From Sulfuricurvum sp. (lineage in GTDB: Bacteria > Campylobacterota > Campylobacteria > Campylobacterales > Sulfurimonadaceae), in contig JAUXYP010000013.1 in NCBI GenBank assembly GCA_030694265.1, positions 1-64,000 of the forward strand: a DNA stretch of 64,000 nucleotides. Reading direction: 5' to 3'. The notes under the pieces are model-generated. The model did not search any database, had not been told where the DNA came from, and worked only from the letters and a program-made list of their open reading frames with translations. The translations under genes and the position numbers were made by a program. Within the stretch, counting starts at the first letter, position 1. Each line of letters opens with the position of its first letter. Positions 19,147 through 28,825 of the stretch are shown piece by piece.

Positions 19147-21191
19147 AGCTTTTTAGAACGATTAAAGGGCGGTTGCTTTTGAGTATTTTGGTGATCCATT
19201 CGTTGCTTATGGGATTGGTCATACATGATTTGATTGATCGCCAACACCATTTTATGACTCAACAGCTCTTACGCAAAGCAACCTCCTTCGTTTCGCTGCT
19301 TAGCTCAAATGCCGCTATGCCGATGCAGAATAATGACTTAACCGCATTGGGCGATCTTTTGAAAGATGTAGGTGCTCTTCCGGACGTATCCATGATTTTT
19401 GTCATGGATACGGATGGCCGAATACGGGCTTCTTATCCTGAGGGTTACTTCAATCAAACGTTAACGGACACGGTAAGTGTTAAGATGCTTAAAGGGCTTG
19501 AGTCAACTGGCAAAGATTACTATGAGAGTAATCATGATGGTCTTACAGATGTTATTCGTTCCATTAAAATCGGGGGGCAGGCTATCGGCTATTGTCGTAT
19601 TATTATGAACAACGCTACAATGGCTGGCGAGTTGACTCTTTTGACGCGTCAAGGGGTACTTTATATCATCGCTGCAATTGTGCTAGGAGTTTTTCTGGCA
19701 TGGCTGGTAGTTCGACAGATGACGTCTCGCATCACGATGCTTTCAGAAGCTACGGCACAATTAACGGAGAAAAATTTTGATGTGAAAATCCCTGAATTTA
19801 AAGGAGAGGATGAAATCTCAAAGATGGGACGAGCGTTTCAGTTGATGGTTGAATCACTGAAACTGTATGTCAACAAATTAGCCTATAGGGCTGATCATGA
19901 TGAACTGACAGAACTGCCTAACCGCAGGCTTTTTTTAGATCGTTTGGATCAGGCGATTAAGCATGCAGAACGTTCGGGGCGTCATGTAGCCGTTTTATTT
20001 ATCGATCTTGACCACTTTAAAGAGATCAATGACTCTTTGGGGCATCTTATCGGGGATCAGGTATTAATCCACGTTGCCCGTATGATACAAACACATTTTC
20101 GCGATATCGATACGATTGCCCGTTTAGGGGGAGATGAGTTTAGTCTGATTATAGACTCTTTGGAAGGCATTGAGAGCGTCAGCACTGTCGCTGAAAAGCT
20201 AGTAACGCTGCTGCAGCATCCTATTTGTATCGATAAACGGGAATTGTATGTGACCTGCAGTATTGGAATCAGTATCTATCCAAACGACGGGGAACTTCCC
20301 GAAAACTTGCTTCGCAATGCAGATTCTGCAATGTACAAAGCTAAAAGTGAAGGGCGCAACAGCTATCAGTTTTATACGGAAGATATGACACAAAAAGCGC
20401 TTGAGCGTGTAGCGCTGGAGGCCGACTTGCGCAGGGCATTGGAGCGAGAAGAATTTCGTGTTTATTATCAGCCGCAGGTCAACGGGATCAGTGGTCAACT
20501 CATAGGGATGGAAGCGTTGGTGCGGTGGCAACATCCTGAGCTTGGACTCGTATCGCCAGTGAAGTTTATTCCACTCGCCGTGGAGACAGGATTGATTATT
20601 CTTATTGATCGTTTTGTGATGCGTACGGGAATGATGCAACTGAAACAATGGCACGATGAGGGTTTGAATCCTGGAATTTTAGCATTGAATCTCACCATAA
20701 AACAGTTGAAACAAGATGATTTCATCTCCATGCTCCAAGAGATGATGGAGGATACGGGCTGTTTACCAAAATGGCTGGAACTCGAAGTGACAGAGGGTGA
20801 AGTGATGCAAAATCCTGAACAGGCAGTTAGAGTTCTAAAGCAGGTGAGTGTGTTGGGGATTAAGCTTGCGATTGACGATTTTGGAACGGGATATTCGTCA
20901 TTGGCCTACCTCAAAAGGCTTCCCGTGGATAAACTCAAGATTGATCAGTCCTTTGTTCGTGAGATTCCAGGTGACGAAGAGGATGTTGCGATTGTAGGGG
21001 CGATTATAGCCTTATCGAAAAGCCTTCATTTGGATATTATTGCCGAAGGGGTTGAAACCCAAGAGCAAAAAGAGTTTTTAACGGCAAACGGATGTGAACA
21101 AATCCAAGGCTATTTATATGGGCGACCGATGAGGGCCGAAGATATGGATCAGATGTTGAGGGAAAAAACAGTTTGGTTTACGGAAACATGA
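19143..21191 (+). CDS. Membrane GGDEF-EAL cyclic-di-GMP enzyme with HAMP domain
   Basis: 682 residues: membrane segment (about 8-25), periplasmic sensor (30-170), second membrane segment (about 173-195), HAMP (195-245), GGDEF domain (255-415, intact LGGDEFSLI near 327), EAL domain (430-675, intact GMEALVRW near 455 and DDFGTGYSSL). Both catalytic motifs are complete, so it may both make and break cyclic di-GMP. Coupled to the upstream PhnD-like lipoprotein, which suggests a ligand input across the membrane. Overlaps the end of the convergent MgtC-like gene by 14 nt. Confidence 0.93.
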   Translation: MKLFRTIKGRLLLSILVIHSLLMGLVIHDLIDRQHHFMTQQLLRKATSFVSLLSSNAAMPMQNNDLTALGDLLKDVGALPDVSMIFVMDTDGRIRASYPEGYFNQTLTDTVSVKMLKGLESTGKDYYESNHDGLTDVIRSIKIGGQAIGYCRIIMNNATMAGELTLLTRQGVLYIIAAIVLGVFLAWLVVRQMTSRITMLSEATAQLTEKNFDVKIPEFKGEDEISKMGRAFQLMVESLKLYVNKLAYRADHDELTELPNRRLFLDRLDQAIKHAERSGRHVAVLFIDLDHFKEINDSLGHLIGDQVLIHVARMIQTHFRDIDTIARLGGDEFSLIIDSLEGIESVSTVAEKLVTLLQHPICIDKRELYVTCSIGISIYPNDGELPENLLRNADSAMYKAKSEGRNSYQFYTEDMTQKALERVALEADLRRALEREEFRVYYQPQVNGISGQLIGMEALVRWQHPELGLVSPVKFIPLAVETGLIILIDRFVMRTGMMQLKQWHDEGLNPGILALNLTIKQLKQDDFISMLQEMMEDTGCLPKWLELEVTEGEVMQNPEQAVRVLKQVSVLGIKLAIDDFGTGYSSLAYLKRLPVDKLKIDQSFVREIPGDEEDVAIVGAIIALSKSLHLDIIAEGVETQEQKEFLTANGCEQIQGYLYGRPMRAEDMDQMLREKTVWFTET

Positions 21192-22434
21192 TCAGCACTG
21201 TTGCCGTAAACACCCCTACCGAAATAAGATAGTACATAAAAACGAAACGAAACAACTCCATTTTTCCAAGAAAAAATACCAAGGCCGCTTTTGCAACGGT
21301 ATTTGCAAGGATTGCTATGAGGATGGCATAGTGTGCAGTGGCAGAGGACAAACCGTTTTTGGCTAACGATGAAAGTGAGAGGACAATGGCGTCCACATCG
21401 GCAATGCCCGAAACAGCGGCTACGGCATAAACTCCTGAGTCTCCGACGTAGCGATTGGCCAGAGCGATCAGGGCGAGAGTAGCACCAAACAGTAGACCCA
21501 TGATAAGCGCTTCTTTGAGATCAAATGGGTTTTTGAACTCTATATTTTGCGGGATGTCTTCACGTTTTGAGGTGAGATAAAGCATTCCAATGTATCCGTA
21601 TCCGCAAAGCGATCCGAGGGCAATAGGGAGAATAAACGGATGGAGTAGCTCGGGATTGATGACCCATATCTCTACTCCTGCGCGAATGAGCATCATAGAG
21701 GAGGCGAGGGATATACCTATGGCCAAATTTTTGGTCAAAAACCCATTTTCATGCACCCGTCGCGCCATGCTCATCGCAACAGCAGTTGAGGAGACGAGGC
21801 CGCCAAAAAGTCCTGCGAGGCCGATTCCATGTGTTGATCCCAGCAAACGGATGGCAATGTAGCCAAAAAATGAGATCCCTGCCACAAGCACCACCATAAT
21901 CCAAATGCGATGTAGATTGACCAATCCCATAGGATCAATGGCTCTATCGGGGAGGATGGGGAGAATGACAAAGGTCATGACCAAAAATAAGATAGCTGCC
22001 CCCAAATCTTGTTTGGTAATCGTTTGTTGGTACTCTTGAACTTTGTCTTTGATATTGAGAAGAAACAGAACCATAATAGCGATAAAAACTGGGAAAACGG
22101 GAAGTGTAAAATTGAGCATCGCTCCGATAACAAAGGTGACAAGCGCAGCTGTTTCGGTCGTCGATCCTTTTTCAGGGCTGGAAATACTGTTAACGATGTA
22201 TGCGGCGATCAATAATAGTGCGGTAGCACCTGCGGCGATTAGGAAAAAATAGGGGATGTAAGAGGTTAGCCATGATGATAAATAGCCAAAAAGTGCAATC
22301 ATGGAGAAGGTTCGAGCACCCCCGAAGTCTTGGGTTTTGTGAGAATAAATCGTATGCATCTCACGTTGCAAGCCGACCAAAAATCCCAAAACAAGCGAAA
22401 GAACACTGTTCTGTATAAATAACGGATCCATCAA
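21178..22434 (-). CDS. MgtC/SapB-DUF4010 family membrane protein
   Basis: 418 residues, about 11-12 membrane segments. The first part has MgtC/SapB features (LGFLVGLQREMHTI, GGARTFSMIALFGYL); the rest is the DUF4010 domain (AVSGIADVDAIVLSLSSLA). Family members are poorly characterised; some are tied to magnesium or metal homeostasis. Single gene with its own upstream region. Confidence 0.83.
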   Translation of the reverse strand: MMDPLFIQNSVLSLVLGFLVGLQREMHTIYSHKTQDFGGARTFSMIALFGYLSSWLTSYIPYFFLIAAGATALLLIAAYIVNSISSPEKGSTTETAALVTFVIGAMLNFTLPVFPVFIAIMVLFLLNIKDKVQEYQQTITKQDLGAAILFLVMTFVILPILPDRAIDPMGLVNLHRIWIMVVLVAGISFFGYIAIRLLGSTHGIGLAGLFGGLVSSTAVAMSMARRVHENGFLTKNLAIGISLASSMMLIRAGVEIWVINPELLHPFILPIALGSLCGYGYIGMLYLTSKREDIPQNIEFKNPFDLKEALIMGLLFGATLALIALANRYVGDSGVYAVAAVSGIADVDAIVLSLSSLAKNGLSSATAHYAILIAILANTVAKAALVFFLGKMELFRFVFMYYLISVGVFTATVLIMFP

Positions 22435-22518
22435 TTCTCCTCACCTTCTCAAATAGCGTGTGGAATTATTATAACGCTTGAACGGTATATTCGCGTTAAA
22501 ATATAATTTGTTCGCTTA

Positions 22519-23829
22519 TCAAGCGATGCTATTCGCATTCATTACAAAACGCGTACCGGTTTTTTGAATATGGGTATAAAGACGTACCGCACGGATGAGG
22601 TTGTATCCCAGTAGGGCAAATAAGAGAAAGAATCCAACTCCTGCAACGGGAAGTAAAAGAAGCTTAAAAACGGATACTAACGCAAAAAGAGAGCTGATAG
22701 TAAAAAGGGCAAATAGGGTTTTATTACGTTTTGCCGGGATAATAGTGGACATAATAGGTGTTTCAAGGTATCCGCTGGAGCTGAGGTGGAACCATACCAA
22801 AAAGGGGACAATCTTAGTCATCATGCCCAAGATGATGGCAAGGGAAAAGAGGCCAAAAGAAATAATAGCCACTGTTTCCAATGAAGCACTCCAATTCCAT
22901 AAATAGGCACTATAGGAGATGAGGGATATCAGTAGCAAGCCCATTCCCATCGTCCAAAACCAAATACTCACATCGCCAACACGCCGTTTTCGTTCTCTAA
23001 GTCGAAGGATTGTGGTGATCACGAATCCGATAAGTAACACGGCTACAAAGAGATCAAACACCCAGAGATACGGCAGTGCTAAAAAGAGCCAACTTGTTTT
23101 TAGGATAAGAGAAAGTGCGAGGATTCGAAATGCATTGCGTTTGCACCATGCCCCATACGGGGTGGTAACGTAAAACATCTCGATGACTTGGAATGCCACA
23201 GCGATGATGAGCGCGGCTACCCATCCGATGAGCCCCCATGAATAATGCGCCGTACGTATCGCTGCATGCAAGTTTCCAAACGTTTCATTGGCAAACGAAA
23301 CGGCCATAACAACACCAAACAAAGCGGTTATCAGCAGCGATATGAGCGCCAACCGCATCCCTCGCAGCGTGTCATGCACAACACCGCCAAAAAGCAGAGG
23401 AAGGATGAGTTGAACTAAGAAAACGAGAGAACTCCCCAACAGCACTGCGGCAATCACAAACATTGCGGGGATATGAAAGAAAAAGGCGCTGACAAGAGAC
23501 GCAAGCCCCGCTGTGAAGAAGGTGTGAATCACCAAAGAGTTACCCAAGACAGAGGGGATGGGTCGTCCACCAAGGACACTTTGCATTTGAAAAAGAGACC
23601 CGATCATGCTCATAGAGATAACGCCTAAGAAAAAGAGATGAATGGCGCTCAAAGAGATAGGATGGTTGGGGGTAAGTATCTCTAAGGGATAAATGATCAG
23701 GAGTAAAGAGAAAAAAATTCCAAATACAGGGACACTCAGGAAAAAGCGTAATACCACCGAGATGGGAGGTGCTTGCTCTAGTGAAAGTCCTTGACTAAAC
23801 ACGACAACTTTCCAGATGGATGGATTCAT
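22519..23829 (-). CDS. 12-TM membrane protein with heme-copper-oxidase/NnrS-like histidine motifs
   Basis: About 436 residues, 12 predicted membrane segments. Segments such as AIHLFFLGVISMSMIGSLFQM and AHYSWGLIGWVAALIIAVAF look like the His-bearing helices of heme-copper oxidase subunit I relatives and NnrS. I do not recognise the exact family. Start: GTG at 23830 or ATG at 23827-23829; the ATG is given. The gene overlaps the DUF2249 gene by 35 nt and ends the FNR-box operon with hemerythrin. Confidence 0.7.
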   Translation of the reverse strand: MNPSIWKVVVFSQGLSLEQAPPISVVLRFFLSVPVFGIFFSLLLIIYPLEILTPNHPISLSAIHLFFLGVISMSMIGSLFQMQSVLGGRPIPSVLGNSLVIHTFFTAGLASLVSAFFFHIPAMFVIAAVLLGSSLVFLVQLILPLLFGGVVHDTLRGMRLALISLLITALFGVVMAVSFANETFGNLHAAIRTAHYSWGLIGWVAALIIAVAFQVIEMFYVTTPYGAWCKRNAFRILALSLILKTSWLFLALPYLWVFDLFVAVLLIGFVITTILRLRERKRRVGDVSIWFWTMGMGLLLISLISYSAYLWNWSASLETVAIISFGLFSLAIILGMMTKIVPFLVWFHLSSSGYLETPIMSTIIPAKRNKTLFALFTISSLFALVSVFKLLLLPVAGVGFFLLFALLGYNLIRAVRLYTHIQKTGTRFVMNANSIA

Positions 23830-24037
23830 CACGGGTCATTAAAATATGCCAAATTCCCTCATCATCTTGAGAGGAATAATACTTTCCCTCGTTTTTGGTA
23901 ACAAGCTCAAAAAGAGGCAAGGGTTCGCGTGTGTGAATCATGTGGAGGATTTGAGCCCCATGCAGTTTTGTAAATGCGCTAAAAGCCATTTCGAGCGGAA
24001 CGGGATGTTCAAGCCCTCTCGTGTCCAATAGGATCAT
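23795..24037 (-). CDS. DUF2249 protein
   Basis: 80 residues with the DUF2249 pattern: LDTRGLEHPVPLEMAF at the start, MIHTREPLPLF in the middle, and GIWHILMTRD near the end. The family is often beside hemerythrins, NO reductases or nitrite reductases, function unsettled. Cytoplasmic by sequence. Overlaps both neighbours. Confidence 0.82.
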   Translation of the reverse strand: MILLDTRGLEHPVPLEMAFSAFTKLHGAQILHMIHTREPLPLFELVTKNEGKYYSSQDDEGIWHILMTRDESIHLESCRV

Positions 24038-24468
24038 GATACCATCTCTTTGAGTGTCTGTACCATTAACTGGGCATCGCCATCCAAGGCACGATCAATC
24101 ATGGGATAGAGCATCTGTTCTTCTTTCATGTTGTGCTGTTGTAACATGATCATCATGGACTCTCCGATGCCAAAGAAATCATCAAATTTATTCTCGTTTA
24201 AGGCCTTTAGCATCGCTTCAAGCTGGGTACGCAGTTGCTGATGTTCAAAACGCATCATTTGCGTAGGCCCACCCACCATTCCTGTCCGTTTTTCAAACGT
24301 GATAAACAGTTCACGCTCTTCCATGTCAAAGTGATGGTTGGTCGCGCGGTAAAATTCACCAAAAAGACGCTTGGCTTCTTCTGTATTTTTGGCAGCTAAT
24401 GCATTCTCTGCATCGGTGTATAAATGATCACATGTGCGGTGATCGTCTCTCATAAATTCTAAAATCAT
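24034..24468 (-). CDS. Hemerythrin-like di-iron protein
   Basis: 144 residues, four-helix HHE domain with likely iron ligands H10, H46, E50, H76, H112 and E116 (DDHRTCDHL, HHFDMEERE, FEHQQL, QQHNMKEEQML). Cytoplasmic. Such proteins bind oxygen or NO or repair Fe-S clusters. First gene of a three-gene operon behind the FNR-type box at 24520. Confidence 0.88.
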   Translation of the reverse strand: MILEFMRDDHRTCDHLYTDAENALAAKNTEEAKRLFGEFYRATNHHFDMEERELFITFEKRTGMVGGPTQMMRFEHQQLRTQLEAMLKALNENKFDDFFGIGESMMIMLQQHNMKEEQMLYPMIDRALDGDAQLMVQTLKEMVS

Positions 24469-24519
24469 CAGATGCTCCCTCTTTTTTGGTAAGTATAGCG
24501 TTTGATGCGGTGAGCGTTA

Positions 24520-24533
24520 TTGATACAGATCAA
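24520..24533. promoter_or_regulatory. Perfect FNR/NNR-type box before the hemerythrin operon
   Basis: TTGATACAGATCAA matches TTGAT-N4-ATCAA exactly, centred about 58 nt upstream of the hemerythrin ATG (24468). It overlaps the last codons of tamB, so the operon promoter lies in the tamB 3' end. Confidence 0.72.
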
Positions 24534-27382
24534 TGTTTCTCTTTTGGTGCGCTGTTATGCGGAAGAAAATCCCTAAAATCTTTGATATAAATGGCATTGA
24601 TCCCCTGCCCCAATTCATGGATATCAGCGTCTAGACGAAGCCAGCGGTTGAGCTGATATTGGACCAATACGCTGGATACAGTATCATTTTTGTACAGTAC
24701 TCGCAGGTCCTTGTTAAGATGGGTCCCTACCTCTATGCCCATTCCTCCCTCTTGAGTTGTGAGGATGTTCATTGTGTCGATTTGTATTTTGGTTGCCCCG
24801 TTTATGAGCCCTTTGACCCCCGCTCCCAGCATGAAATTTGTGGCATCGGTTTTAAGCGCCGTTTTGCTTCCATCGGTGTTGAGCGATGTATCGGAGGGCG
24901 AGCCAAAGAGTAAATAGCTCATGATGTCGTTTTGACTCATAAATGGATCGGAGCTGAACAAAAAGATCGGGGAGTCCAGAGTGTGGGTAATGTAAATATT
25001 TATTTTTTTGTAATCCACCTCGTGCAAGATCGTAAAATCAAGATACGGATTGACCGAATCTCCGCCTGCAAAATAGAGGTGACTGTTTTTAATGTCAAAC
25101 GTTTTTCCCGATGTGTTTGCGGTTCCCTGAGGAATCGTCACCATTCCCAATAGCTGAATAGGACCTGTGGACTCTTTCCAAACAGTGAGCTCAGGCTGGA
25201 CCAATATATCGAGCTCTTTGGTAAGATAATGAAGCGGTTGTTGCGCCGTCACTTGAATATTTATGAACAAAGAGACATCGCTGGGCGGTCTAACATCCTG
25301 GACGATAATGACATCGTCATCCATGACTTTGAATTGTTGCAGCGGCAGATAGGTGATTTTTGCATTTAACAGCTGGAGATTTCCTGTGAGTGTTTGGATG
25401 GCATTCGTATCCCGTGTAAAGAGTAGATCCATCGCTGCATTGGCTTCGCCTTCGGGACCTTTGTAGGTGAAACGGTCGGAATGCAGTGCAAGTTGCGCCG
25501 CAAAAGTGTCGGTATTAATTTCTCCGTTCAGTCGCAATGCATCAAATATCCACAGTTCATCGATTATGAGATTTCCACTCTCATCTAGGTGCGCAGTGGA
25601 GAGTTTTTTGGAACCGATATCATGACCGGCAATGTCAAGTCGATAGTTGTCGATGAGGATGAGATCGCCATCGTAGTGTAGAGAGAAGGTATTATTAGTC
25701 CCTCCGTATTGGCGGTGTGAATCCAAAACAGCGGCATACCATGGGATGCTAATATCGGTAGTAACGTGCAATACGGTATCGTAAGTGATATGGGTGTTAG
25801 TACGTACTTCTGCATCGTAGTATTCACCGCGAGCAAGCTCCATCGAATCGATTTGTGTAAGAGTTTTCCACAGTGAGGGGGTAACGGAGGTGATGCTGAT
25901 ATCACTCGTTGTACCGCCAAAATCAAAATAGGTACCCAAATAATTACCTGAGCCTTTGAGCTTGCCATCGGTATTTTCAAGAGCGAGCGAGAGGGATGGG
26001 CCGTTTAGATTTAGGTGAATCGCCTCTTTGTTTTGTGTCAGTGATATTTCCATATTTTTCGGGGGCTTGAGCTTCGAGTGACTCCATGAGGGTGCATCGG
26101 GTGAGAGAGCTAGATCTCCATTGAGATGAAAAACTTCATTTTCATAGCGAAGCGATCCGTTAATATCACCGTGATTGTGATGCGTACGGAAGGTCCCTTG
26201 TAGCTGCTGCTTTTCCAGCGTATAGTTTCCTTTGGCGGTTAGGGAAAAGGGAGAATTTTGAAGAGCTTGGGGAAGAAAGGGAAGAAAATTGAGATTTTTT
26301 TGGGCTGTTTGCGCATTCCAGGCAAAGATTTCATAGTCACTGCTTTGAAACGCAAGAGCGGCATCCCCAAGGGTCAGTTTTCCGGCGATGCCTTGCGTGT
26401 CATCACGAAACATCCCCTCTAGAATTTTTGAGGGAAGAGGATGTACTGAGGTGACGAGCCCTTTGAACGTGCTGGTGGTTGTCCCTGAGAGCGCATAGCG
26501 CAGTTCTTGATGCGTTTGCATGTGATCGCTATTGCGTACGAGCAGATAGTTCGCTTTGAAATCGAGGTAATCGTTTTGATACAGGTAGTCCATACTTAGG
26601 TTAATGGTGTTTAGCGAAGTAAGTGGATCGTTGAGGGAAGTCAGCTGATCCAATGCCGTATGCAATCGAACGCGTGTATCAGAGAGCTCGTCTATAATGA
26701 TTTTTTGAGGATTAGGCAGTGTGGTAAAACGTCCAACAGTGCTTTGCAGTTCTTTGGCATTGGGATATACGAGGGCAGTGCCACGAATGGCATTGTTTTT
26801 GAGTTTGCCTTGGAGGGCACCACTGGCATAGCGACTTTTGACACTGCCTTGGATGGAAGCAAAATTGAGATTTTCCCCATCGTAGCTTCCTTCTTTGCCG
26901 TATAGATCCAATTCAATAGGGTAATCACTGATGAGCTGTATGTTCGTGAGGGTGACCTCTTTGAGTTTAAACAGCGGAAGAGGAAAAGAGGATCCGCCCT
27001 CGCTTATGAAATCATCCACATTTATCTGTAATCCATCGATGGTGATACGGTCGATGACGTGCTCGCCTTTGAGAATCGTGGTTAGATTGTAATCCAGTGT
27101 CAGAGTTTTGGCATCAATGGCTTTGGAGTGAAGGCCATGGAGCGAAAAACCTTCAGATAACGAGCCCTCAGAGCGGCTGATATGAATCCCCAGCGGTTCG
27201 AGGAAAAAAGTTTTGACGAGAGAGAGCCCATCGGGGCGAAAAGCGAGGTAAAGAGCTCCTGCGCCAAGTAAGACGGCTAAAACGACCAGCGTGTGAATAA
27301 CCAGATAAAGGCTTTTGACGAAACGTATATACAAGCTAGTTTTGCGTACTGGTATCAAGCCGTCTTTGGGAGGTGTTTGCAT
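24530..27382 (-). CDS. tamB: TamB-like translocation and assembly protein
   Basis: 950 residues: an N-terminal membrane anchor (about 28-50), a long beta-rich region with AsmA/TamB-type repeats, and the conserved C-terminal DUF490 domain (LLGMVTIPQGTANTSGKTFD; DPFMSQNDIMSYLLFG). TamB spans the periplasm and works with TamA in outer-membrane protein insertion or lipid transport. Shorter than the E. coli protein of about 1260 residues. Its partner tamA is 5 kb upstream on the same strand, separated by an unrelated cluster. Confidence 0.87.
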   Translation of the reverse strand: MQTPPKDGLIPVRKTSLYIRFVKSLYLVIHTLVVLAVLLGAGALYLAFRPDGLSLVKTFFLEPLGIHISRSEGSLSEGFSLHGLHSKAIDAKTLTLDYNLTTILKGEHVIDRITIDGLQINVDDFISEGGSSFPLPLFKLKEVTLTNIQLISDYPIELDLYGKEGSYDGENLNFASIQGSVKSRYASGALQGKLKNNAIRGTALVYPNAKELQSTVGRFTTLPNPQKIIIDELSDTRVRLHTALDQLTSLNDPLTSLNTINLSMDYLYQNDYLDFKANYLLVRNSDHMQTHQELRYALSGTTTSTFKGLVTSVHPLPSKILEGMFRDDTQGIAGKLTLGDAALAFQSSDYEIFAWNAQTAQKNLNFLPFLPQALQNSPFSLTAKGNYTLEKQQLQGTFRTHHNHGDINGSLRYENEVFHLNGDLALSPDAPSWSHSKLKPPKNMEISLTQNKEAIHLNLNGPSLSLALENTDGKLKGSGNYLGTYFDFGGTTSDISITSVTPSLWKTLTQIDSMELARGEYYDAEVRTNTHITYDTVLHVTTDISIPWYAAVLDSHRQYGGTNNTFSLHYDGDLILIDNYRLDIAGHDIGSKKLSTAHLDESGNLIIDELWIFDALRLNGEINTDTFAAQLALHSDRFTYKGPEGEANAAMDLLFTRDTNAIQTLTGNLQLLNAKITYLPLQQFKVMDDDVIIVQDVRPPSDVSLFINIQVTAQQPLHYLTKELDILVQPELTVWKESTGPIQLLGMVTIPQGTANTSGKTFDIKNSHLYFAGGDSVNPYLDFTILHEVDYKKINIYITHTLDSPIFLFSSDPFMSQNDIMSYLLFGSPSDTSLNTDGSKTALKTDATNFMLGAGVKGLINGATKIQIDTMNILTTQEGGMGIEVGTHLNKDLRVLYKNDTVSSVLVQYQLNRWLRLDADIHELGQGINAIYIKDFRDFLPHNSAPKEKH

Positions 27383-27415
27383 AGTGTTATTATGCCGAAA
27401 TTTGCCCTTAAATTA

Positions 27416-27454
27416 CCCTCTTGACGCGCACAGGAGAAGCGCCTGTCAAGAGGG
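27416..27454 (-). terminator. Probable terminator of the porin-fccB operon
   Basis: CCCTCTTGAC (27416-27425) pairs with GTCAAGAGGG (27445-27454), with further GC pairing inside. It follows the fccB stop closely; the minus-strand tail is TAATTT, only weakly U-rich. Confidence 0.55.
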
Positions 27455-27460
27455 AGAGAA

Positions 27461-28816
27461 TCAACTGCCGAAGATATCGCGCATCATCCCTTTGTACCAT
27501 TCATGCGTGGTTTTTCCCATCTCGGTTGAGCGAGTATTATTTTCGGTCATTTTCGGTTTGATCACTTTGATGTCATTACCGTTGAGGTCTTTATCATCCA
27601 TAAGCGAGAAGGTGACACCGATCGAAATCGCTTCTTCGCCGTTTACCATCGAATAACAGATGTTTTGCGGAAGCGTCACCTCTTTAAGCGTCGGACGTCC
27701 TTGGATAATCGAGGCTATTTGAGACGCGACAATATGCCCCTGACCATTCGCGATGGCACCGCTTTTTGGATATGGATAACCGCCTACAGCATCACCGATG
27801 ACAAACACGCGTTCGTCGGCTTTGGTTTGGAATGTTGGAGAGGTCATGACGCCCCATCCGGCTTTTCCACCAGAAACGCCCGCCATTGCGATAATATCGG
27901 AGGCCTTGTTCACAGGCATCAGATTCGCCGCAGCATACGGGATGCGCTGCTCTTCAGTACGCTCATCCGCCAATGTGACGGTAACCACAACCTCTTTTTT
28001 ATCCAAATCGACGGTTTTCACCAATGAGTTGGGGCGATAATCGACGATATCAGGATACAGCTCTTTGTACGCTGCTAAGAATCCTGGACCTTTGGGTGCC
28101 GGTTTGGCTTTAGGGTCCAGAATGATGATTTTGCCTTTGATCCCATTTTTCTTCATGTAATGCGCCATCATCGCAGCACGCTCATACGGCGCGGGAGGAC
28201 AACGGTATGCTCCATCAGGAACGGAAATGATAAAATTGCCGCCCTCAAAATCTTCGAGCATCTTTTTGAGCGCTACGTGTTCACTGCCATGTATCAATGC
28301 AGGAGGGCACTCTTGACGGCATCGTTCTGCTGCGAGAGCATCTTTACCAAACCACTTGGAGTAATCGTACGCAATTCCAGGAGAGAGAACGAGATAATCG
28401 TATCCGATGCTTCCTGTTGTGGTTGTGACGATACGCGTTTTACGATCGATTCCGGTTACGGTTGTTTGGAGCATTTTATAGCCGAACTCTTTTGCCGCCG
28501 TGAAATAATCACGGGTGAGAAAATCCATCGGGATTTCTCCGGCAAGCCATTCATTGCTCAGAGGGCAAGAGACAAACATATCGCGCTTTTCGAGAACAAC
28601 AACTTCGGTCTCAGGCGCCTCTTTTTTGATATAGCGAGCAGCCGTTAAACCGCCCCATCCACCGCCGATGATAAGAACACGCTTTCCTGTAGGAGCGCTC
28701 ATTAGCTCTTCGCTGGCCGCCGTTGTATCTGCGGCACTTGCAGTTGTGCCACCCAGTGCCAGTGCCGCGGCACCGATTCCAGAGGCTTTGAGTAGATCAC
28801 GTCGTGATAAATTCAT
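27461..28816 (-). CDS. fccB: Tat-exported FAD oxidoreductase, flavocytochrome c sulfide dehydrogenase flavoprotein type
   Basis: 451 residues. Tat signal SRRDLLKASG (RR at 5-6), FAD motif IIGGGWGGLTAAR (about 49-61), and the family segments AYRCPPAPYERA and NICYSMVNGEEAISIG that carry the redox Cys pair and the FCSD C-terminal domain. FccB oxidises sulfide in the periplasm and passes electrons to a cytochrome c subunit (FccA); no FccA gene is next to it. Nine nt after a porin gene. A related sulfide:quinone reductase-like role is possible. Confidence 0.78.
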   Translation of the reverse strand: MNLSRRDLLKASGIGAAALALGGTTASAADTTAASEELMSAPTGKRVLIIGGGWGGLTAARYIKKEAPETEVVVLEKRDMFVSCPLSNEWLAGEIPMDFLTRDYFTAAKEFGYKMLQTTVTGIDRKTRIVTTTTGSIGYDYLVLSPGIAYDYSKWFGKDALAAERCRQECPPALIHGSEHVALKKMLEDFEGGNFIISVPDGAYRCPPAPYERAAMMAHYMKKNGIKGKIIILDPKAKPAPKGPGFLAAYKELYPDIVDYRPNSLVKTVDLDKKEVVVTVTLADERTEEQRIPYAAANLMPVNKASDIIAMAGVSGGKAGWGVMTSPTFQTKADERVFVIGDAVGGYPYPKSGAIANGQGHIVASQIASIIQGRPTLKEVTLPQNICYSMVNGEEAISIGVTFSLMDDKDLNGNDIKVIKPKMTENNTRSTEMGKTTHEWYKGMMRDIFGS

Positions 28817-28825
28817 CAGGACTCC

